From positions 372,001 through 436,000 of the forward strand of contig JAYKKI010000128.1 in NCBI GenBank assembly GCA_039881145.1: a stretch of DNA of 64,000 bases. Direction: 5' to 3'. The notes below the pieces were generated by a model that was not told where the DNA came from, made no database searches, and saw only the letters and a list, made by a program, of their open reading frames with translations. Both the position numbers and the translations under genes were made by a program. The DNA is from Druceiella hillmani (Eukaryota > Arthropoda > Insecta > Lepidoptera > Hepialidae). This document shows, in pieces, positions 10,241 through 22,205 of the stretch (position 1 is its first letter; every line of letters begins with the position of its first letter).

Positions 10241-13200
10241 CACTATTGTGAATGCAGATACACTCTAAGTATGTGTATTTACAACGTATCGTTAAGTGGG
10301 CACTTCTTTATTATTGTTGTACTAACAAAAAACAAACGTATTTTATAAAATATTAAATACGCATATGAGCTGATTGAGGAGACCGATTCCAATGAAATAA
10401 AAATTTAATATTACTTCAAGTCAGCCCCAATGGTTTTCAAAAAGACTCCATCCAATTGGATAAGTCATTTCTACGTGATGCATATTCAAAACAGATAGAG
10501 AGACAAAAACGTCAAAAAATATATTTTGGTTTTATTAAATAATTTTTTCATAAATAATTTCAATGTACAGACACGTTAATTCTACAGTTTTACTTTGTAT
10601 GCATAGATATTAAATATTGACATATATCTATAGGCTGCAGTTTAAAGTTAATACCGTAGACGGGTGAACACGGAAGGACGAATGGTTAATAGAGCGCTAT
10701 CTAATTGCTGTTAATGGGTTTATCAAATCTGATCAAAATATGTACATATCATGGCCCATTGTTGATTTGTGGTTTATCTATTAACAAATACTTATGACTG
10801 GCTAAATATTACTTAATATGAATGCATGAAGAAAAAAATTTGTCCCATACTACGTACACTTTCTAAAATTTGGAAATATCTTTGGTTAAGATATCTGTGG
10901 CAAATCTGTGATGGATGGTGTATTGGTAGTTTACGTGCTTATATAAGACCCATGGAATAGTCTTAATATTAACTGTCATCTTTTTATACTCCCTTATGTA
11001 TTGTCTGACATCTTATTGGATTTAGTACTTTTAATTTAATTTGCTTTTAACTAGATAATTGTGGTGTTATTTTAATATACTTTACTCTAATTACTAGTAA
11101 CAAAATCTAATATTTCGTAATCTTGTCACGTTAATGTGTCCTCTACTACAGGAGGGTATCGACCATGAAAGTTTTTAATAAATTTATATCTTTAGACTGA
11201 AAATACACATTATTTTCTTGACCAAAGACTTTTTAAACGGTATCTTGTGTTCACTCTGCGATATACCTGTATTGAAATGCGTGACGTGGTCACTGCTTGG
11301 ATTGTATGAAATTACTTAAAGAAGACCGAGTTAAATTAATAGAAATTATGTTTGTTTTAATATTGGAATGGACTCTTTTTGATGGAATTATTATTATCCA
11401 CAAAAATGTCAAAGTTTTTAAATGTTATAAACCTATAGGCGAAAAACTTCATTATTAGAAAACATAAAAATGTATACCACTTTTTTACCCACGTTTATGT
11501 GATGTAATTAACTCAAAATATTGACAGAACAAAATAAACTATTAGGTCTATACGAAGGTTGCAACGAAAAATTTTACAAATGATCAGCTTTAATTATGGT
11601 AATAAAAAAATTATTCGAATTTCGGAAATTGTACAATTAGGTAGTCCATTCAAATTTTTCAACGTTAGCTTGAATTTATGATTTGTATTTAAAAATTCGC
11701 GGTAATTGAAAATTGTGTGATTCGCCTCAAAATGAATTTGACACGAGAAAATCTTCATTCGATGATTCTTTATGTTTTGTTAGTCTCAATCAATAGCAAA
11801 ACTACTGTCGATTTTTATTGGTCTTTTATGATGAAGCCTTATCTTATGCTACGATTTACAACTCGTTTAATGGTTCCAAGGGCGGTTGTGTAAATCTCAG
11901 TGATGATCTGCGTCAGGAACATTCCCAGCAATAACCATTGAGGGTAACATCAATGCTGTACTGCTTATGATAAAAACTGACAATAGAGTAACTATCTACA
12001 AATTTTTGCAAGTTTAGGTAATATGTAATTTCCTGTACCGAAATTAGGTACGGGAAATTCTATATGCATATTTAAGCGTCAGGAAGCTTTGTGCCAAGTG
12101 GATACCTCACGATTTCACCGAAGTTAACAACCATAGTCAGGTTAAATGATGTGGCGAAATGTTTAAGAACGTATTCGTTACAGTTCCATTGATACAGCTT
12201 CCGAAAATATTGTTATTTGGAGAAAATTCCATAATCTTTCTGACCACGTATCCTTCCTTTAGGTCTACAAAATACAACTGTGAAACAGTGTTCAAAATTG
12301 GTTTAATATTTTTGCATGATACGCGGCCAGACGTACAAACAAAATTTTCAAAAACTTGGCTATAACTAAACCATGGAATAAAGTTATTTAGAGGCTCTAT
12401 AGTAATTTTCTAGTGGAGTTTTTCTAGTGTGTTATGTACGAATATATTTATTTACAACCTATTTTTTAGAAGGCAAAACTGAAACAAGCTTTTCTTATAA
12501 TTTATTACGTCCGGTTATCGCAGGCTCACAGTCTCATGCGTAATATTTTGTAAGTAGATACTTTACGTGGGAATATCAAATAACATATGGAAAAATATTT
12601 ATAAAAAATATTATTAATATACGGAAAGTGAGGTTTTTTGTTTCCGTACCTCAAAAGATAAAAAAAAATAGCCAGTCATGGGAGCTACCGACGGAAGTGA
12701 AAAATTAAAACTATTTATATAATAGTGATTTTACATAACAATTTTGCGAAAAATAATAAAGCACGTATTTTATTTTTTACTACTTAAACCAATAAAAAAA
12801 TATTTCGTTATATTTTGTCATCAATAAAAAATATTTTCGTAATAATAAAGATATGCATCGCTTCGAGTGGTGTATGGGTGAAGAGGTTTCTAAAGTTAAA
12901 TTAAAGTTTAACTCACTGTTTTTATTTTCCGAGCTACTTTTAGGAAATAAAGCCCAATGTGAATTTTGAAAATCGAAAATCGTAACTTCCTACTAAAACG
13001 ATTTAAGTTAACTGTAATAATAATTTGATGACATATCAATAACTGTCGAACCCTGCTTTACGTGTGTTTCCACACATATTTGTCGAAACACGCCAGTTTT
13101 GTTACTGATGGAATTAACGTAAAAACATAATAATGTCTGGGTTTCATTTATTTTTCATTGCGGAATGTAATATTTCTCACAGCTCTCTGTAAACAATTTC

Positions 13201-15489
13201 AAAGCTAATGTTACACTATATACATAAAGATGAATATTAAATATAGCATGGCGTCATTTAATGCGTCATATGAGAAACGCCGGTCGTAGACTCAGGAGTA
13301 ATTTCAAGCGGAATTTTCATTATCCCTGGAGCCGGAACTACGTTGACGGAACGCGTCAGCTCTATACATTGAAAGCGAACCCCTTCAAATATTCAAATGC
13401 ATTTTTAATATTTAGTACTTCCTTGAGACGTGTTTGGGTTTGTTATCAAATTTAAAATTATTTCAGTTTCTCTGTGGCCTGGTTATGGGCTAAAAGGTTC
13501 GCCCTCAATAAGAGATGAATATTTATGGCCTTTTATGTAACCTATCGTCATTTATTACTAAAATCTAGTAAATATATACTAAAAAATAACCTTGATATAC
13601 CTTCTTTAATGTAAAGAAACAAATATAATAAATCTCCAAATTCCTTCTTGTTAAATATCTATTTCTCAAAAAAAATTCTCAAAATTTGATCAACTTCATG
13701 CCAAACTAACTAAACTAAACTATTTATAAATTAAGGAAGTAAATAATAAAAATGTTCACACGTATCACAACACCGAGGTTAGAATATGTACTCATGTTTA
13801 GGTTTTCTTTTAAATATACGAAATTGGCAGATTTAAAATTGCACTGTATTCTAATTTTTTCTGTAACTCAAGTAACAAATACCTATTTAACGAAAATTTT
13901 GTATTAAACCGTACTTAGCTTTATTATTATCACCAATTATGTTCAGCGAGAGCAAAATACAAATGCGTGAAGTTGGAAGCGCATTTTTTCGTAAATAATA
14001 AGTTTTTACTCGTTAAAGTTACAGGATTGACGATTACCAAACACATCTTGGGAATATCTGGGTTGTGTAAATTAATTAGAGATAAGGCAAATAGGTTTTC
14101 TCTGACTTAACTTTTTCGGATCTAAATCAACCAAACAGTGCACGCTCGTTAGGTGTTCAGTAAAAGACAGAATTTTTCCTTATTATTCAAGAAAAAACAT
14201 TAAAATTGCGAGCTGTGAATTTTTCTGTAAGGATTTTTACTTTTAAATCTACGTAAAACTTAACACATTTTATTTTGTAATTTAAAATAAATGAATATGT
14301 ATCTATATTCATTATTTCAAACGAACTTTACTTCAAAATATTCTTGAAAACATCATAAATGTGGCGACGCCTATGTTTTCACACAAAAACACAAATATAC
14401 ATTACCTCTTGTTAGATCGATGAGAAACTAAAGCATTTGTATTAACAAGTTTTGTAATGCAAATTATTTATTGATATTGTTACCAAACCACGAGGTCTAA
14501 TTATGGTAAATGCCATAAGTTCGACAAATCCTTCGCTTGAGGGGGATAAAGGAAGCAAATTATTTAAAGTACGTTTAGGGATAAATATTTTACACGCAAG
14601 CCTAACTTAATATTTCATCAAGATTATATTATTAAAACATAAATCATTTATTCTAGAAATATATTAGTTTTATCGTATATTTTTGTAACATGTTTTATGC
14701 ATGAGTAGATGTACATGAAAAATCATAACGGAAATGCTGCACCAATAATCTATTTATTGCCTACAAAATTAAATATACTCATCAATGTGTTATCACGTGA
14801 TAAATTTAAATATTTTTAGAATAAAAGGTTTTTAATATTTTCAATCCCCGAAACAAAAACTTATCGACTGAGTATTTTTATTGTGCGTTAGACCCTATCG
14901 ATACATATAAAAAATAAAAATAGGACATACAGTATTATTGGAATCGATTTATATCTTTATCCTTGGAGAGAAGTTGTCATTTGAACAAAATTTTGTCTAA
15001 CAATAATCCCGACATTTTGATAATTTTTTCAAGTTTCTTTAATTAACACTAAGAATTTGAAATATTAAATTTGGGCTTCAAATAGTTTCAGTTCATATCC
15101 TATACGATACGTTGAAAGATTTAATATTTTTCCAATTTATTCTTATTATTATTAACTCTGTATTTCACGTTTATAACTGATGCACCAATTTCTATCTCTA
15201 TGCCATAATTATCTTTTTTTATATTGAATAGTTTCCGAGAAAACCGCCGTAGAAAAAAAGTAGATGGACATCGAAGTGATTTTCTTTCCTTTCTTTTCTT
15301 TCCGCTTTGGTAATTTTGTCATCAAACACGACAAAACATGCATATATAATATTATTAATTATGGAAATAATGACTTTTTCAACTTAAACCATTATGATAA
15401 TTTTTTTTTTCGTATTACAATCTGCCCAAGAGACATTCAGCAATATTTGTGTCAATATTATAGGTTTTGCAAGGTAAACATCCTATGAC
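10241..15489. other. Long A+T-rich non-coding stretch
   Basis: Only chance ORFs are seen. A short GTTTCCGTACCTCAAAAG match at 12640-12660 belongs to the dispersed repeat described at 58712-58783. A patch at 13261-13455 is slightly less A+T-rich but unrecognised. Confidence 0.5.
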
Positions 15490-15504
15490 ATTTCCTTAAT
15501 TAAT

Positions 15505-18271
15505 TTAATATGAGTCCTGTGGTACTCTTCTTTTCAGTCTCCGAACACTTGGGAATATGTCATCCATAAGATGGTGTGCCAGTTCATTTGGGTGTATCTG
15601 TAGTCTCTCTTTGTAAGTTTTAATGGTGTCTCTTATTACTTCCTTCACAGATTTTATACCAAGGTCGTGGTGAAGTCTCTCGTTTGTGACATACCATGGT
15701 GCATCGACTATCATTCTTAATATTTTTGATTGGAATCTTTGTAAGACTTCCAGGTTTGAGTTCTCAGTTGTGCCCCACAGCTGTATGCCGTATGTCCATA
15801 TTGGCTTTATTATGGCTTTATATATTAGGAGTTTATTTTCCATTGACAGTAGACTGTTTTTATTAATTAACCAGTACAGCTTGCGTACTTGTTGACCCAT
15901 TGCAAGGCGTTTAGTAAAAATGTGTTTCCTCCATGTCAAAAGACGGTCTAGATACATTCCAAGGTATTTGGCCTCTTCTGCTTGTGGGATCGGTATACCA
16001 TTTAGTGTTACAGGCGGGCACGTTTGTCTTCGGGTAGTAAATGTGACTTGAACAGATTTGGCTTCGTTCGCCTTAATGCGCCAGTCTTTTAGCCAATTTG
16101 TTATTTTGTCTAAGCTGGCCTGCAGTTTGTAAGATGCCCGATTTGGTGTATCGTCAGAAGCCATAATAGCTGTATCGTCTGCAAATGTCCCCATAACAAC
16201 ATCATCTGATATTGGTAAATCTGCTGTGTACAGAAGGTACAGAGTAGGTCCCATTATACTTCCTTGCGGCACTCCTGCTAGGATTTCTTTTAGCTCTGTT
16301 GTTGCTTCTCCTTGGCTGACAAAGAAATGTCTACCAATCAGATACGATCTAATAAAGTTGTAGAATCTTATTGGCAATGTCATTTTTATTTTATATAACA
16401 GGCCATCATGCCAAACTCGATCAAACGCCTGGGATATGTCAAGGAATGAGGTTGTGCAGTAACCTTTCTGTTCAAATGTTTTGGCAATGCCCTCAACTAG
16501 CCTGTGAATTTGCTCGATTGTGCTGTGGTGTCTTCTAAAGCCGAACTGATGGTCAGGTATCAATTTGGACTTTTTATTATAGGATTAAGCCTCTTCAGGA
16601 ACAAGATCTCCATGACTTTGGAGAGAATTGGAAGTAAACTAATTGGTCTATATGAATTAGCTTCTTGCGGACTTTTACCTGGCTTAGGAATTATGATAAT
16701 TTTTGCCACTTTCCATTGTGGTGGCACAAATTCTCTCCTTATAATGGCATTATACAACTGTGTTAGGACTCTAATACCGTCATCAGACAATTCTTTTAAA
16801 ACAGTCGCTGTTATGAGGTCGTAGCCTGGTGCTTTCCCTACGTCTAGTTTTCGGATTGCTGATTTTATTTCGGCTTTGTTGAATTTTTCAATTGGTGGCT
16901 CTAGTTGGTGTATTGTATCTAGAAATTCTCAGACAATTTCAATTTTTGTGGAACCGACATCTGGATTGGGCTGGAAAACTTCTTGTAGATGTTCCATGAA
17001 TACTTGAGCTTTCTCTGCATCGTTAGTGGAGTTATTTGCCTTGCGAAGGGGTGATTGGTAACTTATAGGACGTTTGAGATATTTGGTTGCTTTCCATAGT
17101 GAGTAATCAGTCGAGTGTTTACTATCCAGCTCTTGTAAATACGTCGTAAGGCTTTGGTTACGGTCATCACCTGGCAGTTGTTTAAGTTGTGCCGTCAATT
17201 TGTTATATTTTGTTTTATCACCTGGATATCTTGCAGTCTGCCATTTTTTTCTAGCCTTACGCTTCTCAGTCAACAGTTCCCTGATAGTTAGAGAACAATG
17301 AACACCGTCGTTAGTGGTGGGAGGAGGCTGAGGTGTTGCTTCTCATGCAGCCTGTTGGATACTATTGGTAATGTATTCCACTGCCTGTGTGATGTCCTCG
17401 TCCGACTCTAAAGGTATCGTTGTAATAATGGAGTTTGTAATTAATTCCCTGAAGTAATTCCAATTTGTTCTACGGGTATGAAGTCTGCACGGTTTTTCCC
17501 TTCTAAGAATTGTACGACTTAATTTTATCTCAACAAGTGAGTGATCAGAAGAGAGATCTGTACTGGAATTGCAGCTAAATAAACGCTGTTGATACCGTTA
17601 GTGACACAGAAGTCTATTAAATCTGGTTTCTTCTTTGTGTCAGTAGGCCAGTATGTTGGCTCACCAGTAGAAACGACTCCAAGATGCAATTTTTTAATAG
17701 TCAATAATAATTGCCGTCCCTTAGGTGAGATTATCCGAGAACCCCAGTGCGTGTGTTTAGCATTAAAGTCACCACCTGCGACGAATCTTGGCCCCGATGT
17801 TGCAAAGTACTCCTCATAGTCCTCTTGTTTTATGTTATGTTTAGGGGGACTGTAAACGGCTGATAAGGTCACAGGCCCAGACCAGTCTTCTATAACTATG
17901 TTAGTAGCCTGCAGTTTTTCTGTACAATAGTGGTTAACCAAGTAGTGTCTAATATTATTCCTAATTAAAATTGCACTTCCTCCGCGAGCTTTACCATCAG
18001 GATGCGTCGTGTGATAGAATTTGTGTCCTAGTATACTGAAATGATTCTTCCTAGTAAAGTGCGTCTCTGATATTAACATTATGTCAATGTTATTTAAATA
18101 CATATATTGTTTAACCTCAAGGGTATGTTTTGACAGTCCATTTGCATTCCAAAGATATATTTTTATGGAGCCCAGTTTGGAGTTAATTTGGACGTGAGAT
18201 TTAGAATAAGATTTGTCATAGCTGTTAACTGTTGCATCATTTGTTTCATTAATGTCATTAATTCTCTTATG
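15505..18271 (-). pseudogene. ORF2: endonuclease-reverse transcriptase, broken
   Basis: The protein would nick target DNA and copy the element RNA at the nick. The endonuclease (about 18160-17540) shows W-N-A-N-G, S-E-T-H-F, G-G-S-A-I, A-V-Y-S-P-P, G-G-D-F-N-A-K-H and P-D-L-I-D-F. A frameshift near 17575 separates these from S-S-D-H-S. In-frame TGA codons follow at about 17345 and at 16929-16931. The RT begins with N-S-Y-R-P-I-S-L-L-P; a frameshift near 16565 breaks it. The remaining 352-residue frame (15505-16563) has F-L-D-I-S-Q-A-F-D (D42), V-P-Q-G-S (98-102) and F-A-D-D (D129, D130), so the catalytic triad is intact. The frame is open from 18271, overlapping the end of ORF1. The first in-frame ATG I see is at 18103, downstream of the W-N-A-N-G motif, so the true start is unclear. 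Confidence 0.88.
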
Positions 18272-19697
18272 TCATTGTTATTACTTATGTCATTACTATT
18301 ACTAATTTTATTCATAGGTTCTTTAGGTTACTGTTTATCAGTTGCATTTTTTGTAATTTCTGCATATTTAAAGCCTGTTGTTGTTGTCATGTTAGATAAT
18401 TGTTTTGTCTTATCGATTTGTAGAGGTCTCTTAATTCTTTCTGGTGGCTGTGCGAATTTAATATTTTGTAGCTCTCTGTAGACTTTGCAACCCTTATAAT
18501 TTGCTGGGTGGGGACTTTCACACAGTATACACTTTATTTGGTCAGATCTGCTTTTACGGGGGCAGTCAGCTGACAAGTGATCTCCTGCACATTTTATGCA
18601 TTTTGGGCTTCTCCTACAGTAAGCTTTTGTATGTCCATATTGAAGACCTTCCACATTGAGGAATTTCCCTCTTAAGTCTAGGAGGTTCAAATACTACTTT
18701 GCAGTGCAGTAGATGTTTTATGTCATAAATGGACTTATTATTTTCTTTCTGCTTTATTTCCACTATAAACATTGGTAGTGGTTTTTTAGTCACATGTTGT
18801 TTTATATTCCAAATATTGGTGCTTTTATGATCAAGTTCTGCTAATGCTTCTTTTATTTCGTTAATGTTTGTGGAGGGATGCATATTTTTTAAGACCACTT
18901 TGAAGCTCCTATCTTGTTTTGGTTTATATGTGTAAAATTCAGTTTTTTTTTCTCCAGCTCTTTGATGATTTTGGTGTACATTTCTGACGTTTTGAGTTGA
19001 ATCTTTACCTGTTCCTTATGAAGTATCTTCATCTCATATTTATTGAGAGCATGAGTTTCTAATAGGTCTATTAGTGGTTGGATATTGCTCACTCTGTCAA
19101 CGAAAATTGGAGGTGGCTTACTTGTTTTTAAAATTTTAGTGTCATTTTCCGTATTAAGATGTTGTACTGCTTCATCTTCCAAGAGAGCAACGCTGTTTGA
19201 TGTAGGTATAATTTTTTAGGTGAGGGTTGAGGTAGCCAGTAAGAATCAAGTTTTGCTTTGTTTCTGGGATCTTAGCGGTTCAAAGCTAGACCGTAGTCGT
19301 TTTTTATTTGTAACTTGAGCCCAGTCCGTTACCATTTCTGTGGTTTGTTGGGGTTCTGCCCGAATGTCACTGGTCGATGACGATCTTGGCCTGTGGAACA
19401 TGCTCGTGTGGAATAATTGTTGTGTCAGCATTTTTTTTGTCTCAATCTGATTAAATTGTCGTTGATTTCCAGATTTTGATTTTTCCGTTGTCTCCGTCAA
19501 GTCTATACTTTCTTTTGCCTTACTATTTGTAGTCGCCTTCCCAATATATCCATCTTCTATAGAGAGCAAAATTTTGCCCACCCCAGATCCTGAGGGGCTG
19601 CCCGAGATTGACTCGGGGAAGGATTCTCCGGTAATACCGGTGGAAGTCCTTTGGCAGGAGGGTCCTGGGGTAGTTTAGTTTTATGTTCCGCTTCCAT
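18163..19697 (-). pseudogene. ORF1: Gag-like zinc-knuckle protein, broken
   Basis: This is the nucleic-acid-binding protein of the same element. I place the start at the ATG at 19697, which begins M-E-A-E-H-K-T. A frameshift near 19590 moves the frame into G-K-I-L-L-S-I-E-D-G. Further breaks lie near 19190, 18895 and 18650. The middle (18889-19182, then 18614-18898) resembles the conserved region preceding the knuckles of Jockey Gag proteins. The C-terminal part has three Cys/His groups, including Y-G-H-T-K-A-Y-C, C-I-K-C-A-G-D-H and C-I-L-C-E-S-P-H. A TAA after T-D-K-Q near 18328 interrupts an otherwise open frame that ends at 18163 with T-P-N-W-A-P. Confidence 0.8.
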
Positions 19698-19710
19698 AAT
19701 TAATTTTGTA

Positions 19711-20323
19711 GTGTCTCAGTAACCTGTAGCCACTCTTTTTGAGAGGTATTTAGTCCCCCAGGGCTTGTGGTAGCCTGTTAATATAGTTATACCGCTATAC
19801 GTTATTATGTTAATAATAACTTTTTTAAAACCATCAAAAATAATTGTCAAATCACCCACTGACTTAATATGTGTCAACCGATACCCAAAGCGATTAAAAA
19901 TGAACTGTAAACAGACATCTATATGTTTTCTAATTCCGGAATGTCGGATAAAAAATTCACACAAATTGCATTTACAAAAATGATGGAACAATGTTAGCGA
20001 AGATTTCGTTATAGAAGCAAGGGTACTGAATTTTAAGTCGTATTTATTAAGCCTAGTTTATGATATACTACAGACTAGTATTCACCGTTTATTGAATTTA
20101 CAACTTATTAATAAATATATCTCTAAAAAATCATTCATTTCATTTCATTCATTCCTCAACTAAAAATGGATTATATTTGCTTACGAAACACCAGTGTTTA
20201 TATTCTGGTTTAATTTCTTAAATCTTGTATTTTTGATTTAGATATGGATATTTGTATCTGATTCAAGCTATTGTGAGGTAAGTGGTTTACAGGTTAATTG
20301 TTAAAAGCATTCTAAAGAAAGGT
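19711..20323. other. A+T-rich stretch upstream of the LINE
   Basis: The first ~100 bases may be the 5' untranslated region of the LINE, read on the minus strand. The ORF at 19716-19991 has no recognisable domain. No gene is supported. Confidence 0.4.
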
Positions 20324-20495
20324 AAAGAGACAAATTGTAATTCTGACACGGCTCTTTTTTATAGAAACATGCCTAAACATACCTGGCTTTGTACTTATTA
20401 GTTATTTTCGTCTATAACTTAGAAACAGAAAGCCATTTATTTTGAGGCATATTTCAATAAAAAAGAGCGGTGTCAGAATTATAATTTGTCTCTTT
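20324..20495. repeat. 172-bp foldback / MITE-like inverted repeat
   Basis: The outer arms 20324-20362 and 20457-20495 are reverse complements with about three mismatches in 39. Pairing continues inward: GAAACATGCCT and TGGCTTT on the left match reversed counterparts on the right, leaving a loop of only a few tens of bases. Almost the whole element can fold into one long hairpin. No target-site duplication was seen. It fits a MITE or a hairpin-RNA locus. Confidence 0.7.
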
Positions 20496-21452
20496 GAATT
20501 CGATTATGAATATTTTATTGCAATATAACTTCCATTATAAAGTAAGCACCATAAATGAAAAGGGCAGTTGCGTGAAGCCAGACATTGAAAAATATTTTTT
20601 TAAAAAGTTGTCGCAAAAGCTTAAAATCCAATCTATAGTAATGACATATACAATTGAATAGTTAGTATTGCGCATATAATTAGTGCAGTGTAATTTTAAA
20701 TAATTTTTTTAAAATTTAGCAACTGGATACGAAAAAGAATAGATCAGGAATTCAATAAAATTTCACTTAAATATTTTGTAGTGACTTCAGATTAAGATTT
20801 ATTAAAACATGATGATACACCAGTCTTTAGCAAACTTACTTATTTTTTTTTATTTCATAAAACACAAGTCATAAAATAAGTTAAATTTTTTAGGTTTTAA
20901 ATTTATTTAATTATTTTTCGAAATTAAAATTATAAACGTAAATAAACGAAACTGCATTTTAATCATATTTATTTCAATTTGAAAGTCACTGTGAAAAATA
21001 ATACTACCTTATATTTATGATAGTTTAAAAGAAATACTACGAACACTTAAATTTTTTTATGTAATTAGTATAAATTTTTGTAGCTAATTTTTATTTATTA
21101 TCAAATAGTGTGGTTTACGGATCTAATATATAATATGCACAAATCTTTTTACTACATATATTTTACCGAACTCATGCAATAGACTGAATTGAATTTTTTT
21201 AAATTTAGCTTAATATATAAATATTGCCATGGAAGGTGATTAGGGTTAGAGACCAAGATAGGTACTTAAATATTTACTTCTAGTCGTGTTTTATAATTTA
21301 CAGATTAAGGATATTGTATTTTGGGCTTTCTAAATCAATTAACTCAGTTTTTTTATTTCTTGAGTTTGGTCTGTTTCATTATGAAGATGCCAATGGAGAT
21401 AATATATTTATTACCAAATATTTGTTTTAATTGAAGTATGTTGAGACGACAG
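20496..21452. other. A+T-rich non-coding stretch
   Basis: Nothing recognisable was seen on either strand. Confidence 0.5.
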
Positions 21453-21512
<60 letters not shown>

Positions 21513-21545
21513 CTAGTATATATATATATATGTACATATATACAC
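21453..21545. repeat. (TA)n microsatellite
   Basis: Alternating TA with a TACTAG interruption near 21511 and a TGTACA near 21532. Confidence 0.95.
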
Positions 21546-21953
21546 ATTTATAATTTTTCCGATAACATAATAAGTAATACGGAATGGACGTATGTAATTA
21601 TAATTAAACATAGATTTTGAAAATATGTTTTTATGTTCAGATATTCACTTTGATAAATTACTAAAATCGATTCAAACGTCAAGATTGAGCAAGTAAACTT
21701 TGACGATCAAATTGATTATTAACCTTTGCGATAAAAGGACTAACCGAGAGACCCACATGCAAACTCATAGTTTTCGAGAGAAAATTGTCTTTTTCTTTGT
21801 AAACAGAATTCGCTAATGGGTCTACCTACGGCATGGAAGGCAATTGCATTTGTCTAATTTTGCTTTTTCTTTTAATGGGGACTGTTGGGAAAAAAAATAT
21901 TGTTAAGTCTTTCTAGTCTAAATGGTCCACATGTTTTTAGTCAATCGGGATTT

Positions 21954-22205
21954 CACAATTAAATGAAACTACTTGATGTAGTATTATTTCTACTTTCTTT
22001 AATTTTTTTAGCACTAACAACTTACTAGTAGGAAAGAAATTAAAGGAATATTGAATATATTTGGCGTTAATTTTGTAGAAATTCATTATTCACAATTAAA
22101 TGAAACTACGTGATGTAGTATTATTTCTACTTTCTTTAAATTTTTTAACCACGACCTAGGTTTCGTTGTATTACAACATCTTCAGGTGGGATATTGACAA
22201 AGATA
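21954..22205 (-). mobile_element. Hammerhead-ribozyme element, partial
   Basis: Two block starts (CACAATTAAATGAAACTAC) lie at 21954 and 22091. The first block is degenerate and lacks the ribozyme core. The second carries the best-preserved ribozyme in the window. Between them is the family tail around 22040-22090. Similarity stops at the AAAGAT that marks the inversion point in other copies, so the plus-strand half is missing. No target-site duplication was found. Confidence 0.75.
22149..22189 (-). ncRNA. Type I hammerhead ribozyme, best-preserved copy
   Basis: On the minus strand, 5' to 3': CCAC (22186-22189), CUGAAGA (22179-22185), an extra U, the hairpin GUUGU-AAU-ACAAC, GAAA (22161-22164 region), CCUAGG, then U-C and GUGG (22149-22152). 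The predicted cleavage is after the C paired to position 22153. Stem I is 4 bp without mismatch, stem II 5 bp, stem III about 3 bp from a self-complementary octamer. All invariant residues of the family are present. The extra U between the first box and stem II has precedent in some viroid and satellite-RNA hammerheads, as I recall. Confidence 0.78.

Larger units (their letters stand above)
15490..19710 (-). mobile_element. Jockey-like non-LTR retrotransposon, inactivated
   Basis: Read on the minus strand this holds a two-ORF LINE of about 4.2 kb. ORF1 encodes a zinc-knuckle nucleic-acid-binding protein; ORF2 encodes an AP-type endonuclease followed by a reverse transcriptase with no RNase H. 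Order, size and RT motifs fit the Jockey clade. Both ORFs carry frameshifts and stops, yet the protein sequence between breaks is well conserved, so the copy is fairly young. It is visibly richer in G+C than its flanks. I could not find a target-site duplication or a clear poly(A) tail, so the exact ends are uncertain. Confidence 0.85.

Noticed and set aside
10106..10348. 80-residue Trp/Leu/Gly-rich ORF
   Set aside because: It is a reading of the degenerate G/T-rich repeat tract, not a protein.
16504..16824. Plus-strand ORFs across the LINE (15686-15895, 16504-16824, 17589-17819, 18188-18481)
   Set aside because: They lie antisense to the clear minus-strand Gag and RT frames and show no domain of their own.
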